Source of the DNA: Mesocentrotus franciscanus
Taxonomy: Eukaryota; Echinodermata; Echinoidea; Camarodonta; Strongylocentrotidae
Direction: 5' to 3'
DNA length: 64,000 bases
NCBI GenBank assembly: GCA_037976565.1
Contig: CP137681.1
Span: forward strand, 30,818,707 to 30,882,706
The notes under the pieces: generated by a model
Told to the model about the DNA's origin: nothing
Seen by the model: the letters and a program-made list of their open reading frames with translations, nothing else
Databases searched by the model: none
Translations under genes and position numbers: made by a program
Shown: positions 1 through 10,649 of the stretch, in pieces
Numbering within the stretch: position 1 is the first letter of the stretch
How the letters are laid out: each line of letters opens with the position of its first letter

Positions 1-160
1 CCCGGGGGAGAGAGAGAGAGGGTTGGACGAGTGAAATACAGAGTGGGAGCTATAGGGGAAGGGAAGGAGGAGAGAGAGAGAGAGAACGAGAGGAGGGGAT
101 GGGTGGACGAGTGATTTAAAAGGAGAGAGAGAGAGAGATAAGGGATGGACAGGTTGAACA
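1..160. repeat. GA-rich microsatellite / polypurine stretch
   Basis: Runs of GAGAGA alternate with GGGAAGGGAAGGAGG-type purine blocks. The same composition appears as its reverse complement at about 51,300-51,490, so this is the outer end of the inverted-duplication arm described below. No coding potential is seen. Confidence 0.85.
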
Positions 161-397
161 ATAAGTTGGTTTAGCCATTGATGGGGTAGGCTACTCGTTT
201 TATGAAGTCATAGTGAAGCTGCATGTAACGGACTTATAGGGAGGCCTTGATCATTACAGGTAGTATGTCCTATGTGTAGGCCAAATTAAATGAAAAGGTT
301 AAGTTCCAATGGCATTTGAAAGATAATACTAATTTAGAACTTCCCTCAAAACAGAAGGGCTTGAAAATGTCTTTTTGTGGGAAAATATCAACCGTTA

Positions 398-993
398 AAG
401 CCCCTTCACACCGGATCTGCGTAGAGTTGCGTAGTGTGGCGTACTGACTACGCCGTAATTAGGCTGCGTATTCATGAAAAAAAATGTTGCTTCGGCGTAG
501 TCCCTGCGTAGGGTATGCGTAGGCTGGCGTACTATGGCGTATGGTTATGTAACATGTGCATAGGCACCGCATACATACGGCGTATGCAATTGGCGTACCT
601 ACGTGTACGTTTGCGTATAACAGGCGTAGGGTTGTGTACAAAGTGCACAAATGCCTGTCGTAAAGGGTACGTAGGTTTGCTTACGGTTGCAGACCGTTGC
701 TTACTGTGTGCGCAATCGCCGTGCAAAAATGCAATAGCATTTATGGCTTCGTCGGACTGGCGTAGGGTAGCGTACTATTGCGTAGGCATGGTGTACAGTA
801 GCGTAGTGTTGCGCAGGCGTGCGTACAAAATGCGTCCTTTCTGCGTTTAGTGTCTACGCCGAAAGTACGGTTGCGTCCATCTCGCGTACCCCTTTGCGTC
901 CCTCAGCGTATAGTTACGTAGGCCAGCGTACGCTCGGTGTAGTCAATAAGGAACTCTACGCATCTCTACGTATGGCCCGGTGTGAAAGGGGCA
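398..993. mobile_element. Harbinger-like MITE with helically spaced GCGTA motifs
   Basis: The element has terminal inverted repeats GCCCCTTCACACCGG (400-414) and, on the other strand at 992-977, GCCCCTTTCACACCGG. It is flanked by TTA on both sides (395-397 and 994-996). The matching site in the inverted copy (50,999-51,001) has a single TTA and no insert, so insertion and 3-bp target duplication can be read directly. A TWA 3-bp duplication is typical of PIF/Harbinger elements; the superfamily is inferred because no transposase is present. Inside are about 20 GCGTA motifs, nearly all on one strand and often exactly 10 bp apart. Open frames here are by-products of the motif. Confidence 0.85.
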
Positions 994-1439
994 TTAGTTG
1001 TCGAATCGAATAGAGCGAGCGCGCTCATTTAATTAAATAGTCTAATTTTCAGACCCTCGTACCGAATGGTAGTAAGTTTTGTGCTACCTAAAGATTCAAT
1101 CAGTTTAATTGTGGCCATTACAAGAAGTGGGTTATTTATGTGGACAAATACTTATGTACCCTTTACAGCTCATTTTATTTTTGTTATTGCCAGTTTGTTA
1201 GAAGTCAGTCACTCAATAGTGTCTGACAGTGAAGTCTAGAAAGTAAACAGGTTTCCTTGCATAATTTGAATTCTAGGACACTGCAAACGTTTAAATTTCA
1301 CAGATAGGACATACGTGACATTTTCATAATTCCAGCAAAGTTCTACAGAATTTGATGTTGGCTGCAAAATGAATACACTACCTTCAAGGCATACTCGGTG
1401 AATGAAACGTAATAAGAGTGCAGAGTATTATATAAGGGG

Positions 1440-1495
1440 GTTGGAACGACTTCTTTTTACGCCACTATACCCCTCCCCCACCTTCTCTCCCTCCC

Positions 1496-1527
<32 letters not shown>

Positions 1528-1550
1528 GCTTTCTCTCTCTCTCGTTCGTC
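1440..1550. repeat. (CT)n microsatellite
   Basis: A pyrimidine-rich run, CTCTCTCTC with occasional CTCGCT interruptions, just outside the inverted-duplication block. Confidence 0.9.
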
Positions 1551-1604
1551 ATTCAATGGCGAGTAAATTATACTTAGACCATACTATAATATAATGGTAA
1601 ACTA

Positions 1605-1830
1605 TCAAGATTCAAGATTCAAGATTCAAGATAATTTATTGTCTGATTTAAAAAAATACAGAAATTCGGCTTCCACTGGCGAGTGACATACATATACAAG
1701 CAACATGAACAATATATACATTCGAGGATACAAAGAAAATACATCACTTATAATAATAATAACAAATAGACATGTAATACTTGTTAATAACAAGTATAGG
1801 TGGGCTGTTCCAAGTGCATGCCACACATGT
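1605..1830 (-). mobile_element. LINE 3'-end remnant (same family as 15,834-16,435)
   Basis: Begins with a tandem ATTCAAG tail, then a stretch closely resembling the LINE tail and 3' region at 15,836-15,925 (TTATTGTC, an A-rich run, then CTTCCACTGGC versus CCTCCGCTGGC). Only the non-coding 3' end on the minus strand is left. Confidence 0.6.
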
Positions 1831-3541
1831 TTAGTGACATACTAAGTAGTTAAGATAACATTGGCATGATTTGACCTTATTTTTTGAAATAATTCTCTTA
1901 TTCAGATCTATTAGTGTGCCAAATTTTAAGTCTATACAATGCATGGTTTTAGAGAAACCATGTACAGTATATTTGACCTTTGACCCTCAAATCTAAATAT
2001 CAAAATGAATTATGCATTTTCTAGATTTTTTTTTATTTATAAGAATTATATCTCCGACTCATACTCTATCCAACTATGAATAAAAAAATTAATACACGAT
2101 TAGGACTCAGATTTCCCATAGGGTTGTACTTAAACGATTGACATTCTTCTCCCATAGATATAACACGTACAATCAGGCATGTTATTACATTGTTTGTGAT
2201 TGAATATGATAATATGTTATAATAGTCGAAGAAGATCATAAAATCAAATTTAAAACGACGGCAAAAAACCCCCAAAATATGCTGACGTCATAATATGCAA
2301 ATTAAAATTTTGAGTTCGGAGGCCATTATGATGACGTCATGAGTTAATTGAGGGTCAAATGAGACATGAAATCATATTTCCGACTCATAATCTATCCAAA
2401 TATGAAAAAAATTAGGAGTTCCCATCCATTCTGAAGAGTTACAATGAATTTTGTATAGGCATGTTTTTGCCCATATATGCTATGTATTACAAGAGTTCGC
2501 GCGCACGGACATGTTTCTTGAACGGACGTTCATTGCGTTATTACTGGTCAAAAAAAGTGAACAAGGTATCCAAATGCTTGGAAAAATGTGCCAAATATGA
2601 TGACAGAGACAATTTGGCGATTCTATGTTGCATAATGCCAGTACGCGCGAAAACGCGCGCGCATGCGCGTGTGCGCGTTTTTTTTTGCGAAATGCTTAAA
2701 GGTAAAGACCAGTTTTGGAAACGCCCCTCTCTCAAAAAATTGAAATGGAAGCTCTCATTACCAATCATGTGAAACAATATGTTTTGACTAATACGTGATG
2801 ATACAAATTTTGCCGGGAAAGTCGGGAAACTGCCTACTAATTGATATATTTGGTAAATTATTATATCTATTGGGACCAAATAGATATCGCGCACGTGGTC
2901 GCGTAGTCCCATATACATCTTTCTGTGTACAGTGCTTGTAACTTTACCAAGACTGGGCCACATTTCTTGTCATTTTGATGATTCCAGAACCTTGCAGTAC
3001 ACACCAATACTTATATGCTAGATGATGAACCTTTTCTGATCGATTCCACAATGTTTCTTTCACAATGCAATCGCATGACCAGAACTGGTATTTATCTTTA
3101 AAATGGCCTGAAACGTATCCAAAATTTGAGATGATTTGGAGCATTTTGAAATTTTGCGTGCGTGCTGACGCGCGGACGTACGCATGCGCGTGCGTTTTTT
3201 GACCTGAAACTGACCGGATGGATATTGACCTTGATCATGATAAATATTAATGAGAAACGACTTTTCGTTATGAAGATATGATCATGAGTAGATTTTCAGA
3301 AAATTTCACAAAATGGCGCCTAGATGACGTCATCAGTCAAGGTCAAGGTTGAAAACATTATTTTGCTTTGGCCATATGCCTATACATAAGTGTGCCAAAT
3401 TTCAAGGCATTTGATTGAGCCATTTTCAAGTTATCGTGCTAACAAAAAAGTGATTGGAAATAAGAAAAATAAAGAATAAAGAATAAATAAAGGCAATTCT
3501 AACAAAAACATAAGGTGGTCTGTATTATATACAGCCCACCT
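1797..3541. mobile_element. Possible 1.7-kb TIR element with CG-alternating tracts
   Basis: AGGTGGGCTGT at the left and ACAGCCCACCT at the right are perfect 11-bp inverted ends. The right end also folds on itself (AGGTGGTCTGT, 7-base loop, ACAGCCCACCT). The interior has sub-repeats (CCGACTCATA-CTCTATCCAA appears twice, at about 2,053 and 2,380) and several ATGACGTCAT motifs. No transposase or clear target duplication is seen. The longest open frame inside (minus, 2,541-2,963) has repeat-derived low-complexity composition and is not called. Confidence 0.4.
2640..2686. repeat. Alternating purine-pyrimidine (CG/CA) tract
   Basis: The tract ACGCGCGCGCATGCGCGTG alternates purines and pyrimidines and is followed by a T run. 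A second, less perfect tract lies at about 3,156-3,196. Such sequence can adopt Z-DNA; whether it does here is unknown. Confidence 0.6.
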
Positions 3542-3548
3542 GATAATA

Positions 3549-3762
3549 GCAATAATAAAACTGGCATTAAAATTGAATCTCGATAATTAAACAATGCACA
3601 GAGTGCATGAAATAAATGTGCTCTTAACATTCACCCCTTCCCTCCCAGAAATGGAGCAATAATAAAACTGGCATTAAAATTGAATCTCGATAATTAAACA
3701 ATGCACAGAGTGCATGAAATAAATGTGCTCTTAACATTCACCCCTTCCCTCCCAGAAATGGA
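3549..3762. repeat. Perfect 107-bp tandem duplication
   Basis: Two adjacent 107-bp copies beginning GCAATAATAAAACTGG show no difference by eye, so the duplication is very recent or an assembly artefact. Confidence 0.9.
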
Positions 3763-4140
3763 GCATAAGGAACAAACAGAGACAAGAACAAAGGCAAGAG
3801 AGTGCGAGAGACGAGTCACATGGAGTAGTAAAGAAAAAGGAAATGTGAGGGAGAGAGAGAAGGAGAAGGTGACAGAAACGAATAGCTCTGGGATCGAGGA
3901 AAGAGATGAGGTAGAGTGCAGGCTATCAAGAACAGTGACTGCCCATTGTTAATAAAGGCAAACAACGAGTCATCGACATTGCAAGCTAGAGATGGACCCT
4001 ATCATGTTGAATATTGAATATTATGTCGAGTAAGGTACCTAGCCATTGTCACATTTAATACACACATATGTCATGGGACAACAGCCAAATTCCTCACTGA
4101 GAGAAACCTGAAGAATGCAGTTGAATAGTGTGATATGGAG
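3763..4140. other. No recognisable gene
   Basis: A purine-rich stretch (about 3,770-3,910) followed by ordinary AT-rich sequence. The open frame at 3,701-3,952 starts inside the tandem duplication, has low-complexity Glu/Arg/Lys composition, and is not called. Confidence 0.5.
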
Positions 4141-4660
4141 TAGACCCCGCCCCCCTACTCAGTGTTATTTAGGGTACGCGTAAGCACGTTCCCTCCCTTT
4201 GAAAGCACCCCCTAAGTCCGGTATGTAAAGTCAATACGGGCCGTTTTTGTGTATTACGAGCCGGACTTTGTTGTGTGAAAAGTACCCCTTTACCGGAGAT
4301 TTTGGGAACATGAATGCGGTCCCTCCGCTCCCGGAGTGGGGGGTGGGGGTGGGGGGGGGGCGGGTAGTCGACCAGCTTCGCAATGAATTCAAACCAAACC
4401 AAATGCGCAGGTCCCCGCGAAGCGCCGGGACACGAACGATCCCACCCACCCGCCAAGAACAATCGCATTCCAAAAGCCGGAACGCGAATCGCACACATTA
4501 TGCGTTTCCGGGCCATGCAAGCTATAATGCTTGCCCGACCCAGCAACAGCCAATGCATGCAACTCACACTCGGACCCCGAAACACAACCACTCCCAACAA
4601 CTCGCAACCAGGCACAAAGACAAAGTCCCACGCATCAATCCCGAAATACATCACGAAACT
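4141..4660. other. GC-rich, CpG-containing island of unknown nature
   Basis: Composition differs sharply from the surroundings: CCCGCC/GGGG runs (a G-run at about 4,340-4,362) then a C/A-rich stretch with many CpG. Overlapping open frames on both strands (4,169-4,654 minus, 4,247-4,672 plus) follow from the lack of AT-rich stops. None gives a recognisable domain. It could be a CpG-island promoter, a captured fragment or a repeat. Confidence 0.4.
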
Positions 4661-4974
4661 GGTTTATTTTAAGGTACTAATTATTATGCAAAGTGAGAAC
4701 TTGTTGTTGCATGGCAACATCAATTTCCCAGAAAAATATAGCATGCAATTTCGGTGGGTTGCATACATCAAGACGTATAACTGCCATGAAAGGTGACATC
4801 ATGACAAGACATGCAATATAGTTGAGACTTGAGACCAAAGCATAACATACTATATGCATGAAGTCAGGTACATGTACAATGTATACAATATAGATACAGT
4901 GTAGAAGAAAGGAGAGAAATAAGAAAAAGTAGTGAAAAAGGGAGAGATGCACACCTAAAAGTATAAGCATGTCA
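4661..4974. other. No recognisable gene
   Basis: AT-rich sequence with no convincing coding frame, RNA gene or repeat seen. Confidence 0.4.
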
Positions 4975-5340
4975 TATAAGCAGTATCTTCAACCATGACA
5001 AAGTCATGTAAAGAGAAAAACATAAATTATACTGAAATCATCCGTGATAATGTAATCACAATGTAGGGGCATATGCCAATGTATAAAAATTGTATATTTT
5101 CGCGTTGAGGTTTCCTTTTGTAGGGACCCCTTATTTCCAGAAAGTGCCCTTTTTGTTGGTGCCCCCCCCCCTTCCACTTTGGATGACCCTCCATCGCCCC
5201 TGCCCAAACCCTCTTCAGAAATCAAACTAAAAAACAAATCATAACCCTAACCCTATACTTTTGACGAAATTTGAAGCCCGGATAAACTGTCGCCGGGGCG
5301 AATATTGAATCGTCCTTATGTAGCGAGGTAGAGATATTTC
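4975..5340. repeat. Inverted duplication, left arm block 2 (partner 46,055-47,700); also a dispersed repeat
   Basis: On the opposite strand this matches 46,055-46,210, 46,640-46,690 and 47,620-47,700, the right copy being split by a LINE. A second, direct, more diverged copy lies at 49,455-49,680. It contains a G/C-run junction (GCCCCCCCCCCTTCC) and AAAGTGCCC motifs shared with the GTGCCCC arrays elsewhere, so part of it belongs to a mobile repeat family. Confidence 0.75.
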
Positions 5341-5349
5341 CCTTCAAAA

Positions 5350-5546
5350 CATATAAGTTGCTATGTCAGACATGTCAGACTAAACTAATATTCTACAATA
5401 GACAATGGTAAGTCATTTCCCCCAGCTCAGCACACGCTCATAATATAATTGCATGCTTTTATACATGTACAATACATCGTCATTTCCAGAAATGCCTTTG
5501 TCTTCCTGGTGATGCTACAGCATGTCTGACTTAAGTTGTATAGTTG
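5350..5546. mobile_element. Solo copy of the inner part of the TTAA-flanked palindromic MITE
   Basis: Starts CATATAAGTTGCTATGTCAG and ends with a partial inverse, including GATGCTACAGCATGTCTGAC. It closely matches the central part of the elements at 57,753-58,490 and 59,977-60,717 but lacks their outer arms. So either the larger MITE contains a nested smaller element or this copy lost its ends. Confidence 0.7.
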
Positions 5547-5624
5547 TTCGGATAGTGGTATGCTTGGCCCGCCATATACCCCGCCATATTTACCCCGACT
5601 AGCTCTTAACACGATCTTTACCCT

Positions 5625-5668
5625 AGGGCATGGGTGGCCAACCTGCGGCCCGCGGGCCGCATGCGGAC
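5625..5668. mobile_element. hAT-type terminal fragment
   Basis: TAGGGCATGGGTGGCCAAC is followed by a GCGGCCCGCGGGCCGC palindrome and ATGCGG. This resembles a hAT terminal sequence common in animal genomes. No matching right end was found, so it is a remnant, or diverged on the far side. Confidence 0.45.
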
Positions 5669-5952
5669 TTTGGAAATTCGAAGTAACAGTTTTGGACACA
5701 ACCAGTTCTACAGGAAGCTGTAATGAATGGAGATCCCGTCCAAGAGGCCCCTTAGAAGTCATCCGTGGCACCTCGCGTCTTTTGTTTCCCCTACCGAGAC
5801 CGCACAGCTCCCCGGTAGCACTAAGTCCTCCTTTTCCACCCACAGCCCAGCCCAGCGAGCACGTCGGCTTATGCGTTGACGGCCCGTACTTGGGGTGAAA
5901 AGTGGTGATGAATTGACAACTTCTAACCCTCACCCAACAAATGCGCAAACAT

Positions 5953-6193
5953 ATAATAATAACGTTTTATTTACCCAGGGTAGCCACTTCAGTTATGAAA
6001 CTGCTCTTCCAGCGGGCCCTGCATAACATAATATGTTACTATTACCCTTCTCCAATCTAATATGCTGAGCGCCTAGCTAGAAGGCAGAAGGTCCCATTGT
6101 TATAAGTCTTTGGTATGACTCGGTCGGGGATCGAACCCACGACCTCCCGTTCATGAGGCGGGCGCTCTAACCATTGAGCCACCATGCCCGGTT
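5953..6193 (-). mobile_element. tRNA-derived SINE, minus strand
   Basis: Reading minus, the head has a tRNA-like A box (TGGCTCAATGGTTAGAG), a CAT-type anticodon loop and a B box (GGTCGTGGGTTCGATCCC). It then continues GAGTCATACCAAAGACTT into a body ending GGGTAAATAAAACG and an ATT-type tail. The body past the T-arm and the tail show a SINE rather than a functional tRNA gene. Its 3' part also matches 46,247-46,310. Confidence 0.8.
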
Positions 6194-6319
6194 TTGTTGG
6201 GAGATAAACCTTTGGACTACCTTCCTAGCTATGTACCAATTGCGGAAATTTGCGGAAAATGTCAATAATTAGATGAGAAAACGGTATCTCCATTCATAAC
6301 AGCTTCCTGATATATTTTA

Positions 6320-7675
6320 ACAAGGTGCAACAGTTTGAGGTTGTGACCATTCTAACGGAGAGCTGCAGTTAAATTGAAATAAAGCTTCAAAGTTTAAGCT
6401 AAAGGATTTTCAATCCAATCATTAGTTTCGTCCAAGTCACGCTCCACTTTCATCCAAGTCAAGTTCCAGTTTCGTCCAAGTCACGTCCAGTTTCGTCCCC
6501 TTCAAGTTCCAGTTTCATCCAAGTCACGTCCAGTTTCGTCCAAGTCATGTCCAATTTCGTCCCCGTCAAGTTCCGTTTCATCCAAGTCGCATCCTGTCCC
6601 ATGCTCAAGTCGCGTTCCGTTCCAAGTCCAGTCGCGTTCGAGTTCCAGTACCAGTTTCAAGTCGCAAACAAGCAAGTAATAAGCAAGTAACTTCCGCGTG
6701 CAAGTAAGTCATCTTCCACTTTAACATTTCTTCTAATATCTCCCCTTTCCCTTCCCCTAACTAACCTGAAAGATTTGTCATTTGTGATATACTGTGTGGT
6801 TTATGTGAACGAATTTAAATATTCCATTGAGTATGAAGTTAGATGATTATTAGAAGAAAGTTTAATGTTTTTTTAATAAAGAAATTAAGAGACACTTAAT
6901 CAAACTGTGTCCGTGCCTTTTGTTGTTTTTAAATCATCTTGTAATTAATCTAAATTAAAGGTGATCCTTTTGTGTAATTCTCTGCCCAGGACGGAGTGGT
7001 TGACCCCATGGACTCATCACTCCCTCCTCATACACTACGGTTTGCTCCTTTAAATTGGCTCTCCAAAGGTGTTAGGGTTAGACTTATACGGGATTTTTTT
7101 GATGGAAGACAATAGAAATTGAACTGAATCAGAGATAAATGATATTCAGAAATAGCGATCCCTATTTCTTTTTGAAAAGAAAATTCGATGGTAAATAATT
7201 ACGACGAGAATGTGATAGTAAAACTACGGGGATAACCGTTTTTTTTTCGTCATGTTTTGATGGTAAAACGTTTTGACCGGTTTTCTGACTGTTCATAGGC
7301 ATTTAATTCTTACGATTAAGAAACTCCTTATTGAATATTTACACTTGTAGGCAAAACGATCAGTCATGGAAAACTGTTAAGGAAATATTATTATTAAGGG
7401 AAATTTGTTTCCCCGATTTGCACACACGTACTCGTCAATCCTTGCTCCGCGCGCTGTCAACGAATTTGGACAGAGGTTTTCCTTAAGTTTACGGACGTAC
7501 GTACACCTGAAATCGATCGCAAAATAAAATGGGAAGCTCTACAATTTGGAATAGATATTGCTGCTTTTGTGAATACCTTTGTGCTGTAGATATAGTTAAA
7601 TTGGTAAAAAGTCACAACATTGAATAATATAAAGCTGGTTTGTCAGATTCATCATGATTTGGAATCCAATGTAAG
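6320..7675. repeat. Inverted duplication, left arm block 3 (partner 44,233-45,490)
   Basis: The mirror match includes AACAAGGTGCAACAGTTTG at the outer end, the CAAGTC minisatellite, GGCTCTCCAAAGGTGTTAGG, and the segment around ATTTGCACACACGTACTCG. Homology ends about 20 bases before the assembly gap. Small indels and substitutions are visible throughout. No coding frame is conserved between the copies. Confidence 0.85.
6424..6700. repeat. CAAGTC/GTTTCGTC minisatellite
   Basis: Degenerate units of roughly 20-24 bp built on TTTCGTCCAAGTCACGTCCA, about a dozen copies. The reverse-complement array is at 45,160-45,370 in the partner arm with fewer units. Confidence 0.8.
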
Positions 7676-7697
7676 ATTTAGTTTCTAATAATTGTCC

Positions 7698-8197
7698 NNN
7701 NNNNNNNNNNNNNNNNNNNNNNNNNNNNNNNNNNNNNNNNNNNNNNNNNNNNNNNNNNNNNNNNNNNNNNNNNNNNNNNNNNNNNNNNNNNNNNNNNNNN
7801 NNNNNNNNNNNNNNNNNNNNNNNNNNNNNNNNNNNNNNNNNNNNNNNNNNNNNNNNNNNNNNNNNNNNNNNNNNNNNNNNNNNNNNNNNNNNNNNNNNNN
7901 NNNNNNNNNNNNNNNNNNNNNNNNNNNNNNNNNNNNNNNNNNNNNNNNNNNNNNNNNNNNNNNNNNNNNNNNNNNNNNNNNNNNNNNNNNNNNNNNNNNN
8001 NNNNNNNNNNNNNNNNNNNNNNNNNNNNNNNNNNNNNNNNNNNNNNNNNNNNNNNNNNNNNNNNNNNNNNNNNNNNNNNNNNNNNNNNNNNNNNNNNNNN
8101 NNNNNNNNNNNNNNNNNNNNNNNNNNNNNNNNNNNNNNNNNNNNNNNNNNNNNNNNNNNNNNNNNNNNNNNNNNNNNNNNNNNNNNNNNNNNNNNNN
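7698..8197. other. Assembly gap (exactly 500 N)
   Basis: The run of N is exactly 500 long, which looks like a placeholder of unknown true size. The open frames spanning it are meaningless. Contig order and orientation here are not supported by sequence. Confidence 0.98.
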
Positions 8198-8570
8198 ACT
8201 ACTACCACTACTTCTACTTCTAATACTAATAATAACTAAATACCGTCTCTAAGCGCTTAACAGTATTACCCTGGTGATCGGATTTATTCACGCACAATGT
8301 GCACCAACTCCACTCCCGTGGGGGTATTCCGACCATGTCACCGCGAGGGCATATTGCCATTACTAACACAATGCTTTCGTCATTCCACCAGGTTCCCATT
8401 TCTCTCCTGGGTATAAGTATATGGAGTGGCAAATGTAGATTAATGCCTTACCAAGGGACATCAGTACCGTGTGGCCATACCCGACAAGAGAACGCCCCCT
8501 CCAATGACCCGGATTCTTCTCTTGGTCCCTCTATATTATATAATAACAATTTTCTCAACTCTGGTGCTAT

Positions 8571-8935
8571 AATTCTGTTTTTTGTTTGTTTTAGAAAGTA
8601 TTTTATTTTGTATTCAATGAACAAAATTTAACATAATCGAGAAAGAGAAAAAAAGACATTATGTTAGATATAAAATCATTGAGTTTGATAACATAATACT
8701 TACAAACAATAAATTAAAATAGCAACAACAACAAATAGTCATAACATTTAACATTGAATGAAGATGAAAATTGAAATGATCTCTCTGACCCCCCGTGCAC
8801 TCTCCCCAAGAAACCTAGCCCTATGGCTTTCCCATCCCTCCCGAGTAAATTCATTCCTATAAAATATATGCTTATAAGTTTCTTCTTCTTTTTTAACAGA
8901 ATGAACATAAATTAGTATAAATAAAGTATCAATAT
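8571..8935 (-). mobile_element. About 365-bp insertion with a decayed coding remnant
   Basis: Copy B reads straight through here. On the minus strand a frame includes NEFTREGWESHRARFLGESA before a stop, then an AT-rich tail. It resembles the degraded C-terminus and 3' end of a retroelement, but the family is not recognised. Confidence 0.4.
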
Positions 8936-9919
8936 ATAAGCATGGTGCCTCTGAACGATTCTTTGATAATCAACTTCATCTTCTACGCGATCTGGAGGAA
9001 ATCCAATGCAGAATTTTGTCTGGTGTTGTTTTTTCATTTGTATGTATACAACATAGGCCCTACATACGGAACATCATCAAACCAACAAATTCTTCTCCAG
9101 CTGAAAATGTATTAGTCATGACAAAAGGAGTAACGGAAAACTATGATATCACTTCAACATGAAGTTGGGTTTAACACAAGTATATATAATACTATAGTAT
9201 TAAAAATTAATGGAAGCAATTTAATTTTCTTTTAACAATAATATTGTGCACTCTTGTTATGAAACAATGACGAAAGATGAGTATTTACTAGCCCTTATTA
9301 TGTTCAAAATTTATCTCGCTCAACTAGGAGGATTCAGGAGCAGGGTTCTGCATCCTTTCCCCATTCAAATCAAATCTGGCATAAAACTAGAGTTACGATG
9401 TGCTAATTATACATGTTTATTCTCTCTTAAGTTTGTTTGCTTGTCGGAGAATTTCTCTATATACTTGTCCCTCCCCTCGACAGTTCGGGGCCTTTTCTAT
9501 ATGTAATTAAATAGGTCAAAGTTTCTTGAAGCTACCGTGGAAAATGTAAATTATATAGACATGCAATCCCAAAATCCCAAATTATTTCAATGATGTTGAA
9601 CTATTTCGAAAATTATAATAATAATAATAGATAATAATAATATAATCATGGTGGCTTCTAATAAAGCGCTTATTTTATAGGTCCGTCAAGCATGACACTC
9701 ATATTGGCGCTATACATCATACAGTTGAGAATAAAACAGATACAACTTTTTGAAACAGAAGGCAGACAAAATCAATGAAATGAAAACATCAATTTTCTAA
9801 CATAGAGATAATATATCATGAGAGATTAACTTTTAAGATTAGGGTACAACGGGAAAATTGACATAAGGTACAGTATGCAACATTAAATTGAATTGGCTAA
9901 TATTACGGTTTGATTAACT

Positions 9920-10581
9920 AAGGGTGCGTTTATCATGTCTTGCCACTCAGAATCAGCGTTTCTATTATGTACATATCGAACCCCACTATACGAACGTGAT
10001 TTTCGGGACTTGTCTCTGTGCGGCTGCTTTGCGCCGTTTGACCCGGGAAGCAGAGAGTTTCTCGGAGATCAACTAGAGCGTGTTTTTTTTTTTTCGATCC
10101 AACTAGTACTAGGCTACTACTAGTAATATTGTCACTTTCAAAATTTCAAGTTTAAAAAGTCTGGCTCGTTTTTAATTCCGCTGTTGTCTGCGTGTGTTTG
10201 TAAACATGCCGGGAGTAAATGTTCGTATTTGACACAAATTTGGCGGTGATATGTGCTCAACGATGGGTACGCATGCACGATGGACGAGTACACACACATG
10301 CTTGTACGTACATGACACAGCACATGGCGCGCGCTATTTCTCCGAACCGGAAATTAGCCTGGGAAGGTCCGATTTGTATGTGTGTATCAAAACAGATTTG
10401 CGTTTATCATCTCTCAGAAACGTGATTCTGGCTCTATGTCACATTCAAAACGGCGTTTTCGGCGTTTCAATATACCCATATCTAAAGAAAACAGGTTTGC
10501 GTTTATCACCTTGAAAAATTGCCTGAAAGACGATTGAAAACGCTGATTCTAGGCAAAAAAAAGTACTATAAATGCACCCTT
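9920..10581. mobile_element. 662-bp non-autonomous TIR element, absent from copy B
   Basis: The ends are AAGGGTGCGTTTAT (9,920) and ATAAATGCACCCTT (to 10,581). The inverted repeat extends about 45 bp with gaps and includes AGAATCAGCGTTT on both sides. TTTGCGTTTATCA recurs inside. Copy B has only a short unrelated junction here, so this is an insertion. Flanks suggest a TA target duplication. No transposase is encoded; the short frames at 9,935-10,514 are not called. Confidence 0.8.
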
Positions 10582-10649
10582 ATATTAACCCAAAGATGAA
10601 CTATGGTACATCAAAAATTCTAATTCGCAAAAGGAATAACTTCTACACA

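Larger units (their letters stand above)
1..1366. repeat. Inverted duplication, left arm block 1 (partner 50,612-51,490)
   Basis: Apart from the 596-bp insert at 398-993, this block reads as the reverse complement of 50,612-51,490. A hand alignment of about 235 bases (about 165-397) shows roughly 93 percent identity. Homology stops near 1,366, inside a stretch reading GATGTTGGCTG on this strand. Two further blocks in the left 7.7 kb also match the right side in mirror order, which points to one large inverted duplication rather than a dispersed repeat. Confidence 0.85.

Noticed and set aside
515..1013. Tyr/Cys-rich open frames on both strands
   Set aside because: Produced by the repeated GCGTA motif of the MITE.
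2541..2963. 140-codon minus frame
   Set aside because: Crosses the CG/CA tract and sub-repeats of a putative element; no domain.
5243..5256. AACCCTAACCCT, telomere-like
   Set aside because: Only two units in a dispersed repeat; not a telomere.
6120..6193. tRNA gene on the minus strand
   Set aside because: The tRNA-like head continues into a SINE body and tail, so it is not an independent tRNA gene. The same applies at 32,701.
7678..8252. Long frames of X residues
   Set aside because: They span the N gap.
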